From: Hygrophila difformis
Taxonomy: Eukaryota; Streptophyta; Magnoliopsida; Lamiales; Acanthaceae
DNA: 64,000 bases
Reading direction: 5' to 3'
Assembly: GCA_030278955.1 (NCBI GenBank)
Contig: JAOANR010000003.1
Coordinates: 54,966,902-55,030,901, forward strand
Positions 48,031-60,011 of this stretch are shown piece by piece. Under the pieces are notes generated by a model, which did no database searches, was not told the DNA's origin, and saw only the letters and a program-made list of their open reading frames with translations. The position numbers were made by a program, and so were the translations under genes. The stretch's first letter is position 1, and every line of letters begins with the position of its first letter.

Positions 48031-50688
48031 TTCATCCTTCTCCAATTCTTGCCTCAAAAGCCAAGGGAGGGTAATAGTGTGCAGCGTGTGTCCCTTCCTG
48101 CTAAGCGCATCAGTTACACGGTTCGCCTTTCCTTCAATGTACTGAATGCTAGTGTCATAATCCTGCAAGAACTCCAACGACCTTCGCTGTCTCCCACTCA
48201 TCTTCTCTGCAGTCTAGAGACACTTGAGATTCTTGTGGTCAGAATAGATCTGACACTTAGCACCGTAAAGATAATGTCTCCAAATCTTCAATGCATGTAC
48301 GACTGCTGCCATCTCCAAGTCATGAGTCGGGTAATTTAGCTCATGAGGCTTCAATTGCCTAGAGGCATGTGCAATCACCCTGACATTCTGCATAAGCACG
48401 CCTCCAAATCCTCGATGAGAAGCATCGGTGTATACCTCATATTCCCCAGATTCATCGGGTAATACCAAAACTGGAGCTTCGTCACCTTCTCATTCAATAG
48501 ATCAGATGCCTTTCGCAATCCTCGCCCCACTGGAAAGGTACATCTTTCCTCGACAACTGAGTCAGGGGTCGAGCAATGCTTGCGAACCCCTCAATGAGCC
48601 TCCTGCAGTATCCCACTAACTCAAGGAAACTACGTACCTTACTGGCAGTAGTTGGTAGATTCCACTACAATACTGCCTCAACCTCAGCTGGATCCACATA
48701 AATTCCTTCTCCCGGATGATATGTCCAAGAAAAGCGACCTTATCCATCCAGAATTCACACCTCGAAAGCTTAGCATACAACTTATGCTCCCTGAGCACCT
48801 GAAAAGCTGTTATGAGATGCTCCTTATGCGTCTGTAGATCGGAAGAGTATACCAAGATATCATCGATGAAAATAACCGCGCACACGTCCCACCATGGTTT
48901 GAACACACGGTGCATCAAGTTCATGAAGACCACTTGTGCATTGGTCAATTCGAACGGTATCACCGTAACCTCCAAATAACCATAACGTGTTCGGAAGGAT
49001 GTTCTCTTGCGGTTTCTTTTCGTTATTCGAATCTGACGAATATCCGAAGCTTCAATTAGTCTTAGAAACGTAGAAGCGCCCTTCAACTGATCAAACAAGT
49101 CATCGATCCTCAGTAATGGATGTCGGTTCTTGACCTTACCTGATTAAGTCCGCGGTAATCGACGCACATCCTCAACTCCCATCCTTCTTCTCACAAAGAT
49201 TACCGGTGCTCCCCAAGGTGAACCGCTGGTTGAATGAATACTTGATTAAGTAACTCCTCAAGCTACTCCTTCAATTCCCTCGATTCGGCAGGAGCCATAC
49301 GATAAGGAGCCTTGGCAATCGGCGTTGCCCCTGGCACAAATCTATCTCCCGGGTATCTCACCAAAAGTACAACGGAAGATTCTGAGGTGATAGGAATTCG
49401 TGACACTGCTGGTCTTGGTGTAGGTGGTGTGATCTCGTGCACATAGTAGATATGCGCCAGGTACCCATTTCTGTTTAATACCGCAGAAGACACGGAGGAT
49501 ACAACTCGAACATTAGGGTAATACATCACTTTCTCACCTTCTTGATTGTCGAAGAATATTCTTGGTACTCTGAAATCCAATCTAGCCTTGTACTTGGACA
49601 GCAATCCATTCCCATTGTGACATTGGAATCCGCCAAGTCTAGCACCACGAGATCAGTGCTGAACTCCCGAATCCTTTATAGTTATACGTGCATTGGGTCC
49701 TATCCGTTCACATCGTATTATATCACAAGATGGTAATGACACAAGAAGATGATAAGTCATCAAAGGTCCCATCCGGTGTTCGGATATCAAATCTGAGGAC
49801 ATAAGTGAGCACGGTGTCCGAGTTTAGCACGTTGTCAACAAATATAGTACCTACACATTCAACAATATGTGGCACTATCCTCATAATGACTTGCAATAAT
49901 ACAGCATGCTCCACTAGCACTGGTAATATTTTGAACTGTCATGTCTCCACTTGCTCCAAAGTGAGGAACTCCCTCCTCTTGAAATCCATCATTTGAGGGA
50001 TTTAGAATGAGATCGCAAGGTATAGCAGAACGCCTCCCAAGTAAATCTTGATCTCTTCACAAACTCGTTCTCACAAGTTCGCCACCAACGTAGCGCTGAA
50101 TCCACAAGATGCCTATTGGGATGAATTGGATCGACTCTCTGTCCCTGATTAATGTTCTGCATAACTGAGAACATCTGTGGCATAAGCTGAACGGAATCGA
50201 AAGGTAAAGGCCTTAGTGGCAGTGGTCGTGAAATTGGTTCATCTTCCAGGCGAAGTCCCCCATTAACTCCCAACAGTTCATCTGAATGAAGGCCCTTCCC
50301 TTTAGTGAGGTCATTCTTTCACTGACATTATACTGCCCATCGTCACCAATTGCCAGTCCCGAATTTCTATGAGGCCCTTCCGCCTCTCGGTTTCCAACTC
50401 TGCGCGACGGTATCCTGTACTCAAACATAACAAACCATTGAGTAACATTCGGTAATGATACCGAATATCAATTAAGTAAGTATAGATCTCCCGGGATATC
50501 CTTATGAATTGATCGTGGTTTGGCTCACAAACCAAAACCCAATCTCATAAGGTACGCAGTTATCCCAAAAATAATGCTATACAACAGGAATATACGCATA
50601 ATCCAATGCAAATCCTATACTATATGCATTCCCCCACACACCTCACCACATGCTTGTGTCAAATTCTAAGCACATAAGAGCACACATG
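48031..50688 (-). pseudogene. gag-pol remnant of the nested element
   Basis: Reading the minus strand from right to left, a gag core appears at about 50273-49990 (VDSALRWWRTCENEF). Protease/linker remnants lie at about 49604-49263. RT is at about 49098-48616 with the catalytic FIDD in VIFIDDILVYS and the motif KLYAKLSRCEFW. RNase H is at about 48468-48030 ([28 protein letters not shown], ...IEGKANRVTDALSRKG). Stops and frameshifts separate all of these. No integrase is present, because the sequence passes from just after RNase H directly into the truncated LTR at about 48030. Confidence 0.8.
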
Positions 50689-50700
50689 GCTCTGATACCA
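50689..50700 (-). promoter_or_regulatory. primer-binding site of the nested element (tRNA-iMet type)
   Basis: Read on the minus strand, the LTR end ...CGTTACA is followed by TGT and then TGGTATCAGAGC, the complement of the 3' end of plant initiator tRNA-Met. The same layout occurs at 63948-63962. Confidence 0.85.
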
Positions 50701-50703
50701 ACA

Positions 50704-53277
50704 TGTAACGCCCCAAAAATTTTAAACTAATTTTTGCTGACGTAACTGCCGTGTTACCTTACTTAAACTGTTGGCCAATCAATTTAAGTTCAATAACACG
50801 AAGTCTGGTAATCAGAAAATCCAACAGAGAATAACAATAGAGTAAAAGAGTAAGCAACAGAAACATGTCTAACACATAATCATCAAGTCTCGGCTACAAG
50901 CCACATACAGTAGCTCACCTCGGTACTCACGTTAACCTGTCCAAATACCAAGTATACAGGGAAAATAACAAAACAAGGGTTCTCAAGCCAATCCCAACCG
51001 TCAGACAATACTAAAAAATAACAAGCTAGTCACAACTAGATAGCATAGAGTCTAATACAGCAACTCAATCAAGACCTATCAATGCAATCCTACTAGATCA
51101 CTCAGCCCCAAACCCGTCGTTATGCTCATGCACTGCGTCCTCCTCGGGAGTATCTATAAAACAGACAAAAAGCAAGGTGTCAGTACATAAAGTACTGAGC
51201 AAGAGTAGGAAAAGCTGGTAAACAGGGAATAAGCTTTTAGAGGGGTTATTAACAGTTTATATAATTGCATAATTAAATACATAATTAAAACATCACACCG
51301 TCCCATACCGGTGCTTCAACCACGTCATACACTGCAAAACATATAATAATATGAATGATGGATGATGAGATGAAATGTTATGACCTAAAGTGTCTATCTA
51401 CCCTAAATGCAGCACATAAGTATGCCTAGCGCGCAACCTAAGTACCATGGTCGGTATTCCTCTCCAAATAGGGTCCACTCCCCTAATGGTCAGAAGAGAT
51501 ACCCACAGTGCCCCCACCGCAGACACTAACAGCTGAAATAAGTGGCTTACGGTCATGGCGGGTACTAGCCCAGAGCATCTCGCTCTCAAAGGCCAACATG
51601 CCCGGGAGAGATACTAACTATGCCCAGTCGGATACCGACTCGTAAACATTGTTAGGATATCTAACATCCACGAAAGCATAATTCCATATCGATCACAATC
51701 ACCTTACACAATGTCCAGTCGGATACCGACTCGTAAACATTTAGTGTAATTTCTCAGTCCGCAGACTACATACAATATTCGGGTTGTCAACCCCATACAT
51801 CGGATCACAACAGTACCACATGAGTTAGACATATTCCAGGGTGTGCCACGTCCCACATATCGGCACTCGACTCACATACATAGTGATAGAAGCAACGCAA
51901 GATTCCATCCTAAACTAAGGCTCGGTGAATCTTCTAAGTTCAATCAATACTCATGATAGACACTAACATATCCTAGATCAGTTTTAAGCATATTCCAAGA
52001 CCTAGAAATGAGTGAGAAGTGATAAAATACGAGAAGGGGATGGAAAATGGAAGAAAACAGCAAATCGGCACGCCGGAGACACCCTCGGGTTATAAATTCT
52101 AAATTTTGACTTTTTAAAGAGTCATTATCTCTGAAATCTGATTGCATATTTGAAATCCTCGTTTCGAGTAGGGTCAGATTCATATATGGTTTGCGAAAAT
52201 CGGGTTAGAAACGAGTAAGTTAGAGCCGATTCAAGTTTGTGGGTTTTTGGGGTGCACAGGTGGCGCCAATTGTGGCGCTTAAACCCATTTCCAGGCGCCA
52301 CACAGGCAATGTGGCGCCTGTACTGAAGGCTCTGTGGTCCGGGGCGCCGAAGTGGCGCTCCAGGCCACTTTTGGGCGCCGCAAAGGCAATGCGGCGCCTC
52401 TGAAGCACCAAACAGGGGCAGAATCCGCGATTTTACCCCTTTCTTCCAATTTTCCACCACTTTGAGCTAAATCCTACTCTTGCCTTGTGTTTTGTAGTCT
52501 CAAAGCCTTCAACCTCAGCTCCCAAGCTTCTCCAAACACCAAAGCAAGCTACAATTCAAGAATCAAACCTCAATACATCTACAAACCATCCTCAACTCTC
52601 AAAACCCACATGCAAGAGTTTTTTTTGAGCTCAAATCCAAAAATGCCCAACCAAAATCGAACAAGGAACTTACCTAGGCTGCCACAACGAGATTCAAGCT
52701 CTAATTGAAGCTCCACAACACCAAGCCAAGCAAACCGAGCCTCCTCAAAGCTCAACTACAAGATTAGGGCAAAAACTCCCAATTTTCGTCACCTCCCAAA
52801 ACAGCCCCAAAAACCTCAACAAAAACCATGGAAACCAAGCAATAAGTTGAAGAAATTGCTTACCCAAGTGTTGGTAACCAAACCCCCAACTTGTCTTGAG
52901 CTATAATGCACTAATTCTCCCTCAATGACTCCATTTTCCCTAGGGCTCCAAAAACGGGAATGAGCTCCTCTTGAGGTGTTTGAGTGATAAAATGAAGTAA
53001 TTGACAGCTTTGGGGGTTTTTAGATGAAGTGTGGGTCAATCCGGGTCGGGCATGAAGTGTGGGTCGGGTCCGAAAATGGGTTAATGGGTTGCACCACTTG
53101 TCTTGATCACATTGCACCCATTTGAGCACTTGGACTCCTATTCTATTGTGGGTTTGAACCCACTTATTCTTCCACTTCATTAAGGTCATGTCTACAAAAT
53201 ATCCATATAATAAATCCTTTATTAATTAACCATAATTAATTAAATTAATCATGTGTTAATTAAATCGGGGTGTTACA
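50704..53277 (-). repeat. 5' LTR of the nested element (complete, 2,574 bp)
   Basis: In element orientation it starts TGTAACACCCCGATTTAATT and ends ...TTTTGGGGCGTTACA. It contains the six-GGCGCC hairpin cluster at 52262-52398. Confidence 0.88.
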
Positions 53278-56226
53278 CCAAGTATGTAATCATTAAAACT
53301 GGACCGCATGGCAAGATAGGCAGCATCCCGTTGAAAGTCCAAGATCTTGGATTTGGGGGCTTCGGCCGATTGACGAAGGAATTTTATCGACTGCTTCAAG
53401 TCAGCAGATTTTCGCCTGGTCTGGTCCAAAGCTGACTCCAACTCCCGTTCCTTTTGTTGGAGTTTGGCTATCTGTGAGCGAACTGAAGAAAGATCTTCGG
53501 AATGCTTATGCTCCAGAGACTCCGTTTCAGAGAGAACATTCATTTTAGCTCGGTATTCCGCTGAATAATTGTCAAAGATAGCTTCAGAAGAGGCCGCAGC
53601 CTCACGCTCGGCGGCAAGTTTGTTCCGCATCGCCAAATGAGCTACCAACTCTTGGTCCAAAGAAAGGACAGACTTCATGATCATCTGGAGAGAACTACTC
53701 AGATTCAGGGACACCATCTCTGCATGGAAGTGCTGTTCAAGATGAGACAGGAGAATGAGGATCGGTTTTGGATTGACGAACTCCACGTCGGTTTGCCTGG
53801 CGATCAAATTACACAACTGAGCCAGACACTTTCCAAGATGAGTCGAAGGGTCTGATGGAAGAGAAGAAGAAGGGACATGAGAAAAGAAGTCATCCAAAAT
53901 ACGCCGATCAGGAAATGGAGATGAAGGAATTTGATCAGCGGGGGCATCACTAGCAACTATGCCACCAGGAGAAGGGTTGAGGGGTTCTAAAGTAGCCAAA
54001 GATGAAGGCACAACAGGACCTCCAGCAGGTTGAGAAGGATTGATCAAGGGAGAAATAACAGGATCGGTCAAAACAGAGTCTTGGGCCAGTTCCAGAGGAA
54101 CGACCGAAGAGGAACCAGCACGAGCAACCGAATTACTACCGTCAGGCGATTTATGAAGTTCGGTTAAGAGAGGACCCGAAGCAATAGTCGGAATCGGGGA
54201 AATGCTGGATATTGGTAAGGCAGTAGAAACCTGATGAAAAGAAGAGGAAGAGATTAGTCAAAAGGAGAGAGCATACAGAAAAGAGATAACAAAAAGAGAA
54301 AAAAAAATAGTGAACCGCAAGGTGAGTAGAAGGAATTCTGCCAAGAGGTGAACGAGATGAACGCCTTCTAGTCTGAGCTGGAGGGAGAGAGCCGACAAGA
54401 GGGTCTAAAGACGAAGAAGACCTCTTTCGACCAGGATCCGAGGTAGAAGAGCGAGGAGCATCTGAATTCAAGAATAACAACCAAATGAGAAAGGTGAAAA
54501 TGAGAAAAGAGACGGTGAAAAAGAAAGAAATTTACCTGGATGAGAAGAAGAAGGCGAACCAAGAGTACGCTGGGGAGTAGAATCCGGCGAAGATGAAGGG
54601 CAAGAGGAAAAAGCCAGAATGGGAGAGAAACCACCGCGCCGCAGGAGTGAATTAAGATCGACGCTGAAAAAAGTACGAGCAACGCCGTCCCACCAAGTCC
54701 GAAAGCGAGAAGTAGTAAGTCCAGGACGAACGTTAAATTTCACCACCTTGAATTCAATGAAGCGCTTATGGTACAAGGAACATTGTGCGCGGCTAGCAGA
54801 AGCAGAAAGACGCTTATCGGCCCTGAGAGCTTCTACTAAGTCCTGACCAAAGCCGAACTGACGGCTAACTAAATGAGGATTATAAATCTCAGAGGGAATA
54901 GCAGTCTTAGTAGACAAAAATGAAGAACCATTGAAAATCGGACGGGGAAGTATGCACCTATTCCAAATTTGAGCAAGAGGCACAGAAAGGGTAGTCCCGA
55001 AAGGGGCAGTGGCAATCTCCCTCACCCAGTCGAAATCGGTTCTCCTATAATAATAATGGGAAAAAGACTGATTGACAGTTCGACCCAAGAAATAATTGAT
55101 CCAATGTGGGATCGACAGGGCAGGAAGGGATGACCTTAGAAGATCAGGGGCGATGAAATAATTAGGACAAATATCCTGAGCAGGAAACTTAGAGATATCA
55201 CGAAAATGCCGAACCAACCACAGATGAAGAAACCATAATGGACCACGGGCTTTATCAGGGAAACCCTTTTCCCAGCCCGATACAGTAGCCGTTATGCCCG
55301 CGTACAGATGGGCAAGAAAGAAATCGGCTAAAGGCATAGATGCAAGAACCGCCGAGGCCAAGTGGTGCGTCTCAAGAAGAACTCCTTTTGAAGGAGTACA
55401 CCAAAAGAACCTCGTAAGGAAATACATCATGAAGGCCAGAGGCTCCGAAGGGTGTGGAGAAGGCGAAGCAGAATCGCTCTGATGAGTGATAATCTAATCC
55501 TTGAAAGAGTCACCAGAAGAAAAACTGACGTTTTTCTCCTTGGGCAGAGACATAACACCGAGGTTATCCCCACGAACAGAAAGGCCCAAAAGAAGTTTCA
55601 CATCTTGGATAGTGGGGGTAATCATACCCCAGGGGAAGCAAAAACAGTTCAAAGAGGGATTCCAAAAACAGAGGAGAGCCTGAATAGGACGAAGGTCCGA
55701 TGGAAAAGACATGGTACTAAGAAGGATCATGCGACGAGTATAAGATTTAACCCAGGATTCGAGGGAATGAAGTTCAAGATGACGATACCACGCCACGTAA
55801 TCAGGAGAAGCCGAAGGCCAGTTAGCAAGAGATGGGGGGAAAAGCTTAGAAGAAAAACTGGAAGAGTATAGTGGTATAGAGCGATTCTCGAAAATGCGAG
55901 CAGTACACTCGTCAATTTCTTCGGGAATACCCAGCGGACCAAGGGAATAGTAGCCTTCAGGAAGAAGACGCACTGCAGAGTAAGAAGCGAATGTATTCTT
56001 AATCTTGAGAAGATCGGAAGAAAGAGCACTGATGGGAGGAGGATCCATTGGAGAAGACGAGCAAAAGAAGAAAAGGAAGAGGAAGTTGAAAGGTCAGTTT
56101 ACTACGAAGGCGGAATGGGCTACGTAAAAGGGTAGTGATGACAGGAGCCCTCGAGAAGGGGAAAATAACCGCCAAAAAAAAGTAGGGGGAGTTACTTGAG
56201 CTCTTTTCCGGACGAAAAACCGCCCA

Positions 56227-56237
56227 AGGAAGGAGGG
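56227..56237 (+). promoter_or_regulatory. polypurine tract of the Tat-type element
   Basis: AAGGAAGGAGGG lies a few bases upstream of the 3' LTR start at 56242, in the expected place for plus-strand priming. Another purine run (AAAAAAGTAGGGGGAG) is at about 56175. Confidence 0.5.
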
Positions 56238-56241
56238 CATC

Positions 56242-56918
56242 TGTTGGGGCCACAAAGGATAGTGGGCCGCAAGAAAAAAAGAATTGGGCCATAAAAAGAA
56301 AAAAATGGGCCGAGAGAAGGGGTTTGAAGAAAGAGAATTCAGAATTAATAGGGCCGAACAATCCAAGAGACCAAATGAAAGAATGATCCAAGAAGCAGGA
56401 GATTTCGGCCGAAATGGGACCAAGGCAGGCGAAATCAGCCGACTGAGGAGAGATGGGAATCGGCTCAGAGGAATCAGCCGGAGAGCGGTTATTTCAGCTC
56501 CGGCTATAAATAGGGGATGCCATACACAGAATCAGAGAGATCAATCCAACCCCCAAAGTCCTTTATCAAATTTAATTCTTTGTATCTTTACTGCTTTCTT
56601 TACAGCTTTCCTTTACAGTTTTTCCTAGACTCTAGCTTAGCTTGCAGCGGTTACCTTCCAAGTCCACCGTTGTTTCTTAACAACCGGTAGTTTGGTTCTA
56701 GTTTTTCCGGTGAATTCGCCGTTGTTTCTTAACAACAGGTAGATTCTCCATTGTATTTTGTTGTCATTCAAATTCCAAGGAATATTCAGTCAAGTTTGGG
56801 CGTAGTTTGTCAAGTTTGGGCGCATTATCATTAATCCGGACCCGTAACCGGTTTGATCCTTTTTTCCGGTAACCTCCCTTGAGGAGAAAAAGGTCATTTG
56901 GCATCACCAAGCCAAACA
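56242..56918 (+). repeat. 3' LTR of the Tat-type element
   Basis: This 677-bp copy of the 5' LTR has the same TATAAATAG box (56505-56513). It ends CCAAACA and is followed by ATGTC and the resumed minisatellite. Confidence 0.9.
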
Positions 56919-56923
56919 ATGTC

Positions 56924-57030
56924 GTTAAACACATATCAATAAAGTGGTAAAAATCATATATCATTAATCTGGTAAACACTATATAGTATTTGTGGTAAAT
57001 TATATACAAACGGCGTGGTAAACCACATCA
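56924..57030. repeat. minisatellite, right part (continuation of 35865-36506)
   Basis: TGGTAAAAATCATATATCATT and TGGTAAACACTATATAGTATTTGTGGTAAA continue the units interrupted at 36506. Confidence 0.75.
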
Positions 57031-57206
57031 TGACAGTCAAACATGTGATGGGTGCAAAGCGTAACTAAATTGGGAATGTGCTAACAAATGAAAAGAATTT
57101 TAAGAAGGTCTTGGGCCCTAATTTACCGAAAAAAGAAAATGGAGTTAGGAATTTCTTTCATCAACTCTTAAGGTTAATAATATTGCCATTTACAAATATA
57201 AATAGT

Positions 57207-57323
57207 GGATGTTTGGGAGTCGGCAGATCTACTAGCAGATAGCAGATTTGGAGAGCAGATTGTGAGACAATTCTCTCTCCGGATCCGCCATCCGCTAGCG
57301 GATCCGGCGGCTTCCAAACATCC
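57207..57323. mobile_element. short MITE with GGATGTTTGG ends
   Basis: The inverted ends GGATGTTTGGGAGTCGGC and GGCGGCTTCCAAACATCC enclose 117 bp that can fold further (CGGATCCGCC..GCTAGCGGATCCGGCG). AATAGT occurs just before it and 1 nt after it (57201-57206 and 57325-57330). The superfamily is not assigned. Confidence 0.6.
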
Positions 57324-57640
57324 CAATAGTATACTAATTAAATACGGAAGGATAAAATTGTGGACACAAATAATTGAGAATTGTATTGTGTGATGGATGA
57401 ATGATTTGTTGTTGTGTGATAGTAGATATGTTTTATGCCGGATTGCAATAAGACTAATAAACTTTCAGTTATCATCACACATGGAATACTTAAAAAAAAA
57501 TTGTAATATTCGATCAATTTTTGCCAGATTATGATTATTATGTACTTAATCAAATTTATTAGTAATTGTTTTGGAATCATAACCATTTTGCTTTATTCCA
57601 AAAATTTAAAATAAAAAAAATAATATTGTTTTAAATTTTA

Positions 57641-57713
<73 letters not shown>
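57641..57713. repeat. (AAT)24 microsatellite
   Basis: It is an uninterrupted AAT trinucleotide repeat of 73 nt. Confidence 0.95.
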
Positions 57714-57740
57714 GAAGTACATTTAACAAGCTCTATGAAC

Positions 57741-58495
57741 CAAGGTTATTAAAATCTAGATCTGGATCTTAGGATATTACGATCCTACGATCCCACAAAG
57801 CCAAAACGATCAAGATCTGTATGGGATCTAAATTAGGGTGAGATCTGGATAAAATCTATAGGATCTATACAAGATCTTAAAATCTTTGAACGATCCGATC
57901 CTACTCCCTCATATTTTTCATCTCATTTTTTCATTTTTCAGTCCTCCATTCTTTTCCAAAATCCAAATCTAGGGTTTTTGTTTGCATCTTTATCTTCCTT
58001 GCATCCCCTTCATCTTCCTCTTCCAACAGTCGCCGTTGTATCTCCTTCATCTTCCTGTTGTTGATGTTGCCGTCGTATTCCCTTCTCTTCCTATTGTCAC
58101 CCTCGCATCCCCTTCCTCTTTCTACCGCCGCCATTGCCGTAGCATCCCCTTCCAGCACCCCCTGCTGATGGAGGTCTTAGTTCTAAACCCCATACTCAGA
58201 TTGGATGATGATGAATCCAATGAGACAGTGGTTGAGACTGACGAAAATGGGGAAATTCTAATGACAAATCCAACCCAGCTCAACCATCATGTCTCAAATG
58301 CTCAATTATTATCTTTTTTTTTTCCTAAACAAATCATTGTCTATTGATATTGGTTATTGTAATTTGCTAATATGCAATATGAACATTTTTTTTGTCCTAA
58401 TTGCATAGGATCTTAGGATCTGAATACGATCCTACGATCCCGATCTTGCAACTGGAAAAACGATTCTAAATAAGATCTAAATTTTGATAACCTTG
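57741..58495. mobile_element. hAT-type element, GATCC-rich family, copy 3
   Basis: The ends CAAGGTTATTAAAATC and GATAACCTTG enclose 755 bp, and the perfect 8-bp target duplication CTATGAAC lies at 57733-57740 and 58496-58503. Both ends carry ACGATCCTACGATCC-type motifs as in 13213-13740. The interior differs from copy 2 and includes an open frame of 121 codons (57982-58347) with a C-terminal acidic stretch (LDDDESNETVVETDENGE). That could be a captured or transposase-derived fragment. Confidence 0.88.
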
Positions 58496-58503
58496 CTATG
58501 AAC

Positions 58504-58628
58504 ACAAACGAGACAATTAAACAAACTCAACTTGACTTGATTTGAATTTTTAGGTTAGAACTCGAGCTCGCACACATTTTTATTCATAAACAAGCCAAGT
58601 TCGAACTTTGTTGAATTTTTTAAGATTC
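58504..58628. other. hAT-type remnant (CTCGAGCTCG motifs)
   Basis: AACTCAACTTGACTTGA and GAACTCGAGCTCGCACAC resemble one end of the CTCGAGCTCG-type hAT elements seen at 3130-3760. The other end is missing, possibly removed by the adjacent Copia insertion. Confidence 0.35.
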
Positions 58629-59546
58629 TGTTAGGTCCGTTTGCGTGGATAACCAATTAAGTAGTCCTGAAAACTAGTTCAAACACCTTTCGTGGACTCG
58701 TTAAATAGTTTAAGATATTAAGCAGCGGAAAGTAAATAAATTGTAAGAATAAAGAACTCAAGGTTTGTTGACCCAGTTCGGCACAAGCCTACATCTGGGG
58801 GATACCAATCCAGGAGATTCACTAATTGTTTTGACTTGATCCTCGATCTAAACAATAGTGAGTTGTTTCGCCCAACTCCAATCACCAAGCGGACTGAATT
58901 GTCAAACCAAGACACTCCCCCTGTCTTGGTGAAGATCTCCCCGACCTTGCTTCAATCCCTTGAAGGCTCCTCCTTCAAGTTTGCCCTTGGTCGAAACCTG
59001 TTGGCGATTCTCCTACTTGAATCTTTCAATTAAGCTCTTGAGTTTGACGACTCCTCGAAAGCCTTGATTGAATCCGTCGTCCTCAATCAAGTTCACAGTA
59101 GCACTTTTGATCAAACCACTCGAGGAAGTGTTGATCGGATTTCTTCCTTCGAAATGATAAACTCACGAACACGGAAGGATTATGATTCTCGCTTTTCAAT
59201 TGCTTTCAATTTCTCAAGGGTGTCACTGAATTCAATCGTCGTACAGATGCATCCCTTGGCCGTCCTGTTTGAAGAGAATCATCTTTCCTCCATTCTAAGG
59301 CTGATGATCTTCTTTCCATAAATGCACGGATCCTTAGAATGGAGTTGCCCGAATTAAGAGATCTTGGTTTCCATACTCCGTGTGCAAGATCCGGGCAGAA
59401 GATCAGCTAGCCGTTGGAGGATCTTTATGAGTATATTCGCCAGCTCTTATTCCTTTACTTAGTTTGTCTGATGTTGATGAGGTTGGTCCAACAAAGTAGT
59501 TCAGACATCGGTTGTGAACACATTTGCTCAAAACTGGTTCCCAACA
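58629..59546 (-). repeat. 3' LTR of a Sirevirus-like Copia element
   Basis: On the minus strand it starts TGTTGGGAACCAGTTTTGAG at 59546 and ends GCAAACGGACCTAACA at 58629 (918 bp). A polypurine tract lies directly upstream. Only this LTR is in the window, so the target duplication cannot be checked. Between it and the ORF at 60012 (59561-60011) nothing coding is recognised. Confidence 0.75.
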
Positions 59547-59563
59547 ATCTCCCCCTTTTTGGC
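59547..59563 (-). promoter_or_regulatory. polypurine tract of the Sirevirus-like element
   Basis: The minus-strand sequence GCCAAAAAGGGGGAGAT abuts the LTR start, as in Sireviruses. Confidence 0.8.
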
Positions 59564-60011
59564 AGTATGTGGGCCAGTATAAGAGTTGATTCAACCGATG
59601 TCTAAACAATTGACACAAGAACAATGATGTAGAAATACTTCACGTTGCGACCCAACCACCAATTACAATGATTCCCAAACACAAGACAAACTACACTAAT
59701 GCTACGTACAGGATTGCCTATCAAATATTCTAGGAGCATTTACATCAAAAGTAAGCACATGGCAATAATCATAAAATAAAGCATGTAAGATCACAATTTA
59801 ATTATTACAGGCCATTGTGCAATTGTCCAGCAAAAACAGTTATAACTAGTTTACAAAAAATAGTCCAGAAAAAAAATTTACCCTTCTTCAGCAGAGACTT
59901 TCTTCCACCAGGCTGCCCCATGTCGATTGTAGTGCATACCAGAGGAACCGATCAACGGCTACATCAACTTAACTCCCCCTCTGGCGCACATTTTGCCCAA
60001 AAAAGGGCATG

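Larger units (their letters stand above)
45475..53277 (-). mobile_element. Tekay/Del-like Ty3/Gypsy element nested in the Tat antisense gene
   Basis: It is bounded by TG...CA ends and a perfect 5-bp target duplication CCAAG (45470-45474 and 53278-53282). It is oriented on the minus strand: the 5' LTR is 50704-53277 and the 3' LTR is 45475 to about 48030. Between them are only ~2.67 kb of degenerate gag, protease, RT and RNase H. Integrase, the polypurine tract and the first ~20 nt of the 3' LTR are missing. RNase H and RT motifs resemble chromovirus (Tekay/Del) elements. Confidence 0.85.
45031..56048 (-). pseudogene. antisense plant-mobile-domain (PMD) gene of the Tat-type element, split by a nested element
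   Basis: The minus-strand gene has four exons: 56048-54536, 54461-54316, 54230-45285 (interrupted by the element at 45475-53277) and 45209-45031. All introns have GT-AG borders. With the nested element and one TSD copy removed the exons total 2,976 nt, exactly 992 codons, ending in TAG at 45033-45031. The only interruption is an in-frame TAG at 55496-55494 (codon 185), after which the same frame continues. The N-terminal part carries the aminotransferase-like plant mobile domain (RPIQALLCFWNPSLNCFCF, then MITPTIQDVKLLLGLSVRGD). Ser/Pro-rich linkers follow, and then a heptad-rich coiled coil (about 53300-53620, for example IAKLQQKERELESALDQTRR). PMD genes antisense to pol are known from Tat-type elements. 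Their role in the element's life cycle is unsettled. The copy is non-functional here because of the stop and the insertion. Confidence 0.82.
36507..56918 (+). mobile_element. Ty3/Gypsy Tat-type LTR retrotransposon, 20.4 kb including a nested element
   Basis: It is bounded by near-identical LTRs (36507-37184 and 56242-56918) with TG...CA ends. The 5-bp flanks CTGTC and ATGTC are a target duplication with one mismatch. The order is LTR, primer-binding site, gag-protease, RT, RNase H, a second archaeal-type RNase H-like domain, integrase, a long 3' region with an antisense spliced gene, polypurine tract, LTR. Pol before integrase is Gypsy order. The second RNase H and the antisense gene point to the Tat lineage (relatives of Ogre, Retand, Grande). 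Without the 7.8-kb nested element it is ~12.6 kb. Confidence 0.85.

Noticed and set aside
48028..48339. Plus-strand frame in the nested element
   Set aside because: It is the opposite strand of the RNase H remnant and has no domain of its own.
57982..58347. A host gene for a 121-residue protein
   Set aside because: It lies entirely inside a hAT-type element, its first half is low-complexity Leu/Pro/Ser-rich sequence, and no known domain is recognised.
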